DNA from: Pelargonium cotyledonis
Taxonomy: Eukaryota > Streptophyta > Magnoliopsida > Geraniales > Geraniaceae
NCBI GenBank assembly: GCA_036897625.1
Contig: JAYMTA010000868.1
Location: forward strand, 1-23,499
DNA length: 23,499 nt
Direction: 5' to 3'
Part shown: positions 20,118-23,499 of the stretch, in pieces
Layout of the letters: each line of letters begins with the position of its first letter
Numbering within the stretch: the stretch's first letter is position 1
The notes under the pieces: generated by a model
What the model was told of the DNA's origin: nothing
Seen by the model: only the letters and a program-made list of their open reading frames with translations
The model's database searches: none
Position numbers and translations under genes: made by a program

Positions 20118-21269
20118 ATGGAAAATCAAACATATTTCATCACAAAGCTACCACAAAAAATCATACACCAAATCACTTCAAGACTATCCATCAAAACCAT
20201 GATCAAGTGCATATGTGTGTGCAAGTTGTGGCACAACATTTTCTCCAACCCTAATTACCTTTTACAGGATACTCACTTTCTGCAATACGATACTCATTGT
20301 TTTCCCAAATTTTCTGTTCATGACCCTCTCCAAAACTCTACCATCTTGAAGCCCTTCCATTTCCTCGAATGCGAATCCGGCAAAGGAATATTCATTAGAG
20401 AGATGTACGGTTCGTGCAATGGGTTGATTTGCTTTTCGGCTGATTCGGATCCTTGGGAGCCAATCCAAAATACGGATTTTTATGTATACAATCCCATTCT
20501 AGGTGATGGTGAATATGTTGTTGTTCCAAAACCTAACTTGAATTACTCCTCGCTTACGAGGAATGATACTTATGATATTTACAACTTTGGGTTTTGTCCA
20601 AGGACCAATCAATATAAACTCGCAAGAATTGCATACAACGATGGAAAGGACGAGAAGATTGAGTTCGAGATATACACTTTTGGAAGCGGTCAAGGTTGGA
20701 CGTACATTGGAGAGGCTCCGAGCTAAATTCGGTACCGTAGTTCTACAACTTGTGGAAGAGGAGCAATTCTCTGGGTAGTAAGAGAACCCAAAAAGAATCA
20801 ATCTATCCTTAGTTTAAACCTTGCGAAAGAGGAGTTCGGATGGGTCGCGCCACCTCCTATTGATGAAGACAAGATGATACATAATTTAAGGTTTTTGGGT
20901 CGTTGTTTGATTGCCACAGTTGGGAAAATTAATAACTTGAATTTGGAGATATGGATGATACAAGATTATAGAGTAAATAAAGAGTCAGCGTGGATCAAGA
21001 ATTGGACAATTGGTGATAAGAAATTTTTGGATATGATGGTACCAATAAATTTATCGAGCGATGGACTGATATTCATGAAATACTATGATTTTGTGTATTC
21101 GTTCGACCCAAAAGATGAATGTGTTTCTGTGAAGCATTGTTGGTCATCTTGGTTTGGTAAAATAATGACATATACTCCCACTCTTGGTTCTCCAAAAACA
21201 TTAAAAGAAGATGGATCTTGCAAAAACAAAGGCATGGGAGAATCGAAATCGAAGAAGAAGAAACTTTAA
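20118..21269 (+). pseudogene. F-box protein with F-box-associated domain, one in-frame stop (copy B)
   Basis: F-box proteins are substrate adaptors of SCF ubiquitin ligases and bind SKP1 through the F-box. The frame is 384 codons with one internal TAA at 20724-20726 (codon 203); otherwise it is open to TAA 21267-21269. The F-box spans residues 7-45 (KLPQKIIHQITSRLSIKTMI, then CVCKLWHNIFSNP). The associated domain follows: GSCNGLICFS, FYVYNPILGDGEYVVVPKP and FGFCPRTNQYKLARI. After the stop, IRYRSSTTCGRGAILWVV, LNLAKEEFGWVAPP and LSSDGLIFMKYYDFVYSFDP continue in the same frame without a shift. The C-terminus is Lys-rich (ESKSKKKKL). I chose ATG 20118 because copy C starts identically with MENQ. 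A truncated 202-residue product with the F-box but half the substrate domain is possible. It could still be expressed, or the stop could be an assembly error or allele. Confidence 0.85.
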
Positions 21270-21663
21270 GATATATGATCATTAGGGTTTGTATTCATTG
21301 AGGGTTTTATATAAATTATTGACTAAATGTGCTTCTTTTTTTATTCTATATATGATATAGTAGAAAACTAGAAATGACAATTTGGCATGAAATGTGTGAC
21401 TTGGCACAAACATACACATTTAAATTGTGTTTAGACACGACATATTGATAATCGTGTTTGTGTTAGAGAACTCAAGATTAATAACCAGTTTCATGTTTGT
21501 GCTGAACATGGTACGATATGACACGATTAATATCAAAATAATATGACTAAAGTGCTTTAATATTAATAACCAGTTTCGTGTTCGTGTTGTTACCTTTTTC
21601 TAGTGTTTTTCTTTACTCAAATCCTCTTCCTATTAGGATTAGTTTTTAGTTTGATTAACCCTC

Positions 21664-21670
21664 TATATAT
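21664..21670 (+). promoter_or_regulatory. TATA box of F-box copy C
   Basis: TATATAT after ttaaccctc, 99 bp before ATG 21769. It matches the arrangement upstream of copy B, supporting duplication of promoter and gene together. Confidence 0.5.
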
Positions 21671-21768
21671 GATTCTTTAAATAACACCGGAACTCGAAAT
21701 TGAGAACTCAAGAGATCAAGTGAAATCAACCGTTACTTGAGACTCTCATCTCTTTTCCTTAAACCACC

Positions 21769-22206
21769 ATGGAAAACCAAATAAATTTCATCTCAAAGCT
21801 ACCACCACAAATCATTGCCCAAATCACTTCAAGACTACCCATCAAATCCATGATCAAGTGCCTGTGTGTTTGCAAGTTGTGGCACAACATTTTCTCTAAC
21901 CCTTACCTATCAACACATGATCTCCACTTTTTGCTCTACCAAAAAAATTTAACCTAATTTGCTGTTCTTGATCATGACCCTGTTGGCAACTCTATTGCCC
22001 AGCCCAAATATTGTCAAAACCCCTCCTCCCCCGGATTCGGCAAATTTAACCTAATTTGCTGTTCTTGATCATGATCATGACCCTGTTGGCAACGGATTGG
22101 TTTGTTTTTCGGCTTTCGAAACCTTCCAGGCAAGAGATTATTAGATATTTACATCTACAATCCCATTGTAGGAGAATCTGTAGTTGTTCCAAAACCTAAC
22201 TTGAAT
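21769..22206 (+). pseudogene. F-box copy C, truncated and rearranged
   Basis: The first 62 codons (MENQINFISKLPPQIIAQIT, LPIKSMIKCLCVCKLWHNIF) are very close to copy B and hold a complete F-box. The frame stops at TAA 21955-21957. Beyond it only scattered homology remains: FAVLDHDPVGNS near 21959, GNGLVCFSAFE near 22090, and DIYIYNPIVGESVVVPKPNL at about 22145-22200 in another frame. The associated domain after that point is absent. Nothing indicates a working SCF adaptor, although the F-box itself could in principle be translated alone. Confidence 0.8.
21945..22093. repeat. direct repeat inside F-box copy C
   Basis: Bases 21945-21990 and 22042-22093 are the same 46-nt segment (aaatttaacctaatttgctg ... 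ctgttggcaac), the second with an extra gatcat. About 50 bp of GC-richer sequence separates them. The repeat duplicates both the frame-ending TAA and the segment after it. Confidence 0.8.
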
Positions 22207-22235
22207 TACACATCACGTTAAGGGAGGCTATCAGC

Positions 22236-22256
22236 CAGGGTCATGATCAAGAACAG
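22236..22256 (-). repeat. inverted third copy of the F-box copy C repeat core
   Basis: This 21-nt segment (cagggtcatgatcaagaaca plus one base) is the exact reverse complement of 21962-21982 in the direct repeat. After it the sequence leaves F-box homology. Confidence 0.75.
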
Positions 22257-22449
22257 TTTCAAGTTAGTTGAATAAAAGTTTACTTCAGATTAAGGTTTAC
22301 AACATGTTAAATGATTGACTAAGATCACTTTAACAAGGTTTTCAATATGATCCTTCTAGTTATTGCAGCTCATTTAGGTTTACAATACTATCAAGAAGAT
22401 TAAACTCGATGAACCGACATTTTCGGAGGAATATTGTGATTGAAGTAAT

Positions 22450-22560
22450 GTACCCAATCAAGAAGATTAAGAGAATTCCCCTTTGATCGTTGAATTGTGC
22501 CTCCATTGCTGCGAGACTGCGAAGAAGACGAGTAGAGCTCTTGCCGCCATTGCTGCTTCT
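22450..22560 (-). pseudogene. remnant of a receptor-kinase exon (cf. exon 22 of the intact gene)
   Basis: The - strand reads RSKGNSLNLLDW followed by a gtacat donor. The intact gene's exon 22 ends [11 protein letters not shown] followed by gtatat. At DNA level, 17 bases (acccaatcaagaagatt) are identical to 6083-6099 and the next 20 match at about 14. Further upstream GGKSSTR in another frame resembles SGKSNTTR. No other kinase exon is recognisable nearby, so this is a short, isolated relic of a related gene. Confidence 0.55.
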
Positions 22561-22801
22561 CTCAAACTCTGGTTTGCCAAATTCAGACACTCCGGAAACA
22601 AAAGTAGTGTGTATTTTTATTCAGAGATGTCACAACTCTCTGATATGATATAGCAAATCTATGAATCATCTACGACCACTACGTTCTTGATTAGCTTCAA
22701 ATATCCGAGACCTGTACACGAACAGATCTTGAACCATAAGTCCAGATTATAACACACTTGTCATCCAAAAACTATGAGAAAAAGATAAGAACATAGCTTG
22801 C

Positions 22802-22903
22802 CTCAGAGCAATGCTGCAAAACTTGCAAATTTTGACTATTTGTCTTGTATATCTTCTTCATTAAATCAAGAAGTACATCGACTTGATCACCCAGCAGATC
22901 CAC
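22802..22903 (-). other. exon-like ORF of unknown identity
   Basis: A 34-codon segment on the - strand begins VDLLGDQVDVLLDLMKKIYK and ends VLQHCSE. It is preceded by ctgtag and followed by GAG/gcaagc, which would be an AG acceptor and a GC-type donor. The composition is protein-like and amphipathic, but I cannot name the family and no neighbouring exon is seen. It may be a relic or chance. Confidence 0.2.
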
Positions 22904-23499
22904 CTACAGCCACACATATGTTTAAAGTAACGTCGCATCCAAATTCCTCGAATACTTGTGGAAGCCAAATCACACGTATAAATGATTAGAACTTGAGTCT
23001 AACACCTTAGACCACACTCATTCAAACAGATTCCACCAAATCACACGCATTTCTCACCTAATTTATTACCCACAAAGACTTGCATTGACTTGGTCTCTTC
23101 AATTTTTCACCTACTGTAATTTATCAATCAATTCACTGCCCATTTGGGGGTTTCTAAGTTTACAAGAGATAGTAGCTAGTTTCTTTGCTTGGAACATCCA
23201 GAAACCGCAAGTTCTATTCTTCAAGATTTTCACTTCACTCTCAGGTAATTAAATATAGGGATAATTATCAAAAACTACTCTGTAATTGACACTTTTTGTG
23301 ATGAACTACTCTATACTTTTTTTTGTAATTTCTTACTATTATGTATTTTTTTTTATTCCGCTTGCATTCCATCAGTTAGTATGTGAAAAGTCCAAAATAC
23401 TCTTACCCATTTTAACAATTAACTACCCTATGCTTTCAGATTCGTGACAAATGTTAGGGTTTGTGTTAGATTTGTATTGTTTGAACAAATTTTGGATTT
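22904..23499. other. right-end intergenic sequence
   Basis: No gene seen. From about 23255 the sequence turns into a run of phrases such as tatcaaaaactactctgtaa, gatgaactactctata and aattaactaccctatg. They look like internal short repeats of an intergenic repetitive element, but no ends can be drawn within the window. Confidence 0.4.

Noticed and set aside
1..23499. CRISPR arrays, bacterial operons, tRNA or rRNA genes
   Set aside because: No regularly spaced repeats, no cloverleaf with the conserved GGTTCGA-type arm, and no rRNA motif noticed. The window is clearly plant nuclear DNA.

Overview
This is a plant nuclear sequence, most likely from a eudicot. It is AT-rich outside the inserted elements and holds a gene split by many short GT-AG introns, a decayed plant-type L1 LINE with an RNase H domain, a CC-NBS-LRR relic, tandem F-box copies and several small transposon ends. 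I cannot name the species.

Layout, left to right. Bases 1-830 are GC-rich with no recognised gene. Bases 840-992 look like the end of a CACTA (En/Spm) transposon. A dead L1-type LINE on the + strand (about 1121-5472) is bounded by an 18-bp target-site duplication. It keeps endonuclease, partial reverse transcriptase, zf-RVT and RNase H modules, but has lost ORF1 and the reverse transcriptase block that carries the YADD motif.

The one clearly intact gene is on the - strand, 13207 to 5551: a 23-exon LRR-malectin receptor-like kinase of LRR subfamily VIII-2. All splice junctions can be placed by eye, giving a 989-residue protein with an active-type RD kinase. The LINE sits 60 bp beyond its stop codon, antisense to it.

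Bases 13208-16400 are intergenic with MITE-like debris. A CC-NBS-LRR pseudogene (- strand, 18003-16404) carries two frameshifts, a Trp-to-stop change and an internal deletion that fuses ARC2 directly to the last LRRs.

From 19070 to about 22206 there is a decaying tandem array of F-box genes on the + strand. Copy A is a 3' relic broken by a 268-bp LTR-like insertion. Copy B is nearly full length with one in-frame TAA. Copy C is a truncated, rearranged copy. A 215-bp foldback MITE lies between A and B. The right end contains a small remnant of a receptor-kinase exon, homologous to exon 22 of the intact gene, and one unidentified exon-like ORF.

Receptor kinase, NLR and F-box families are all fast-evolving plant families, and apart from the receptor kinase this neighbourhood is mostly decay products. 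I found no convincing new biological system. The points most worth a second look are the LINE at the kinase 3' end, the single stop in F-box copy B and the relic architecture of the NLR and F-box loci.
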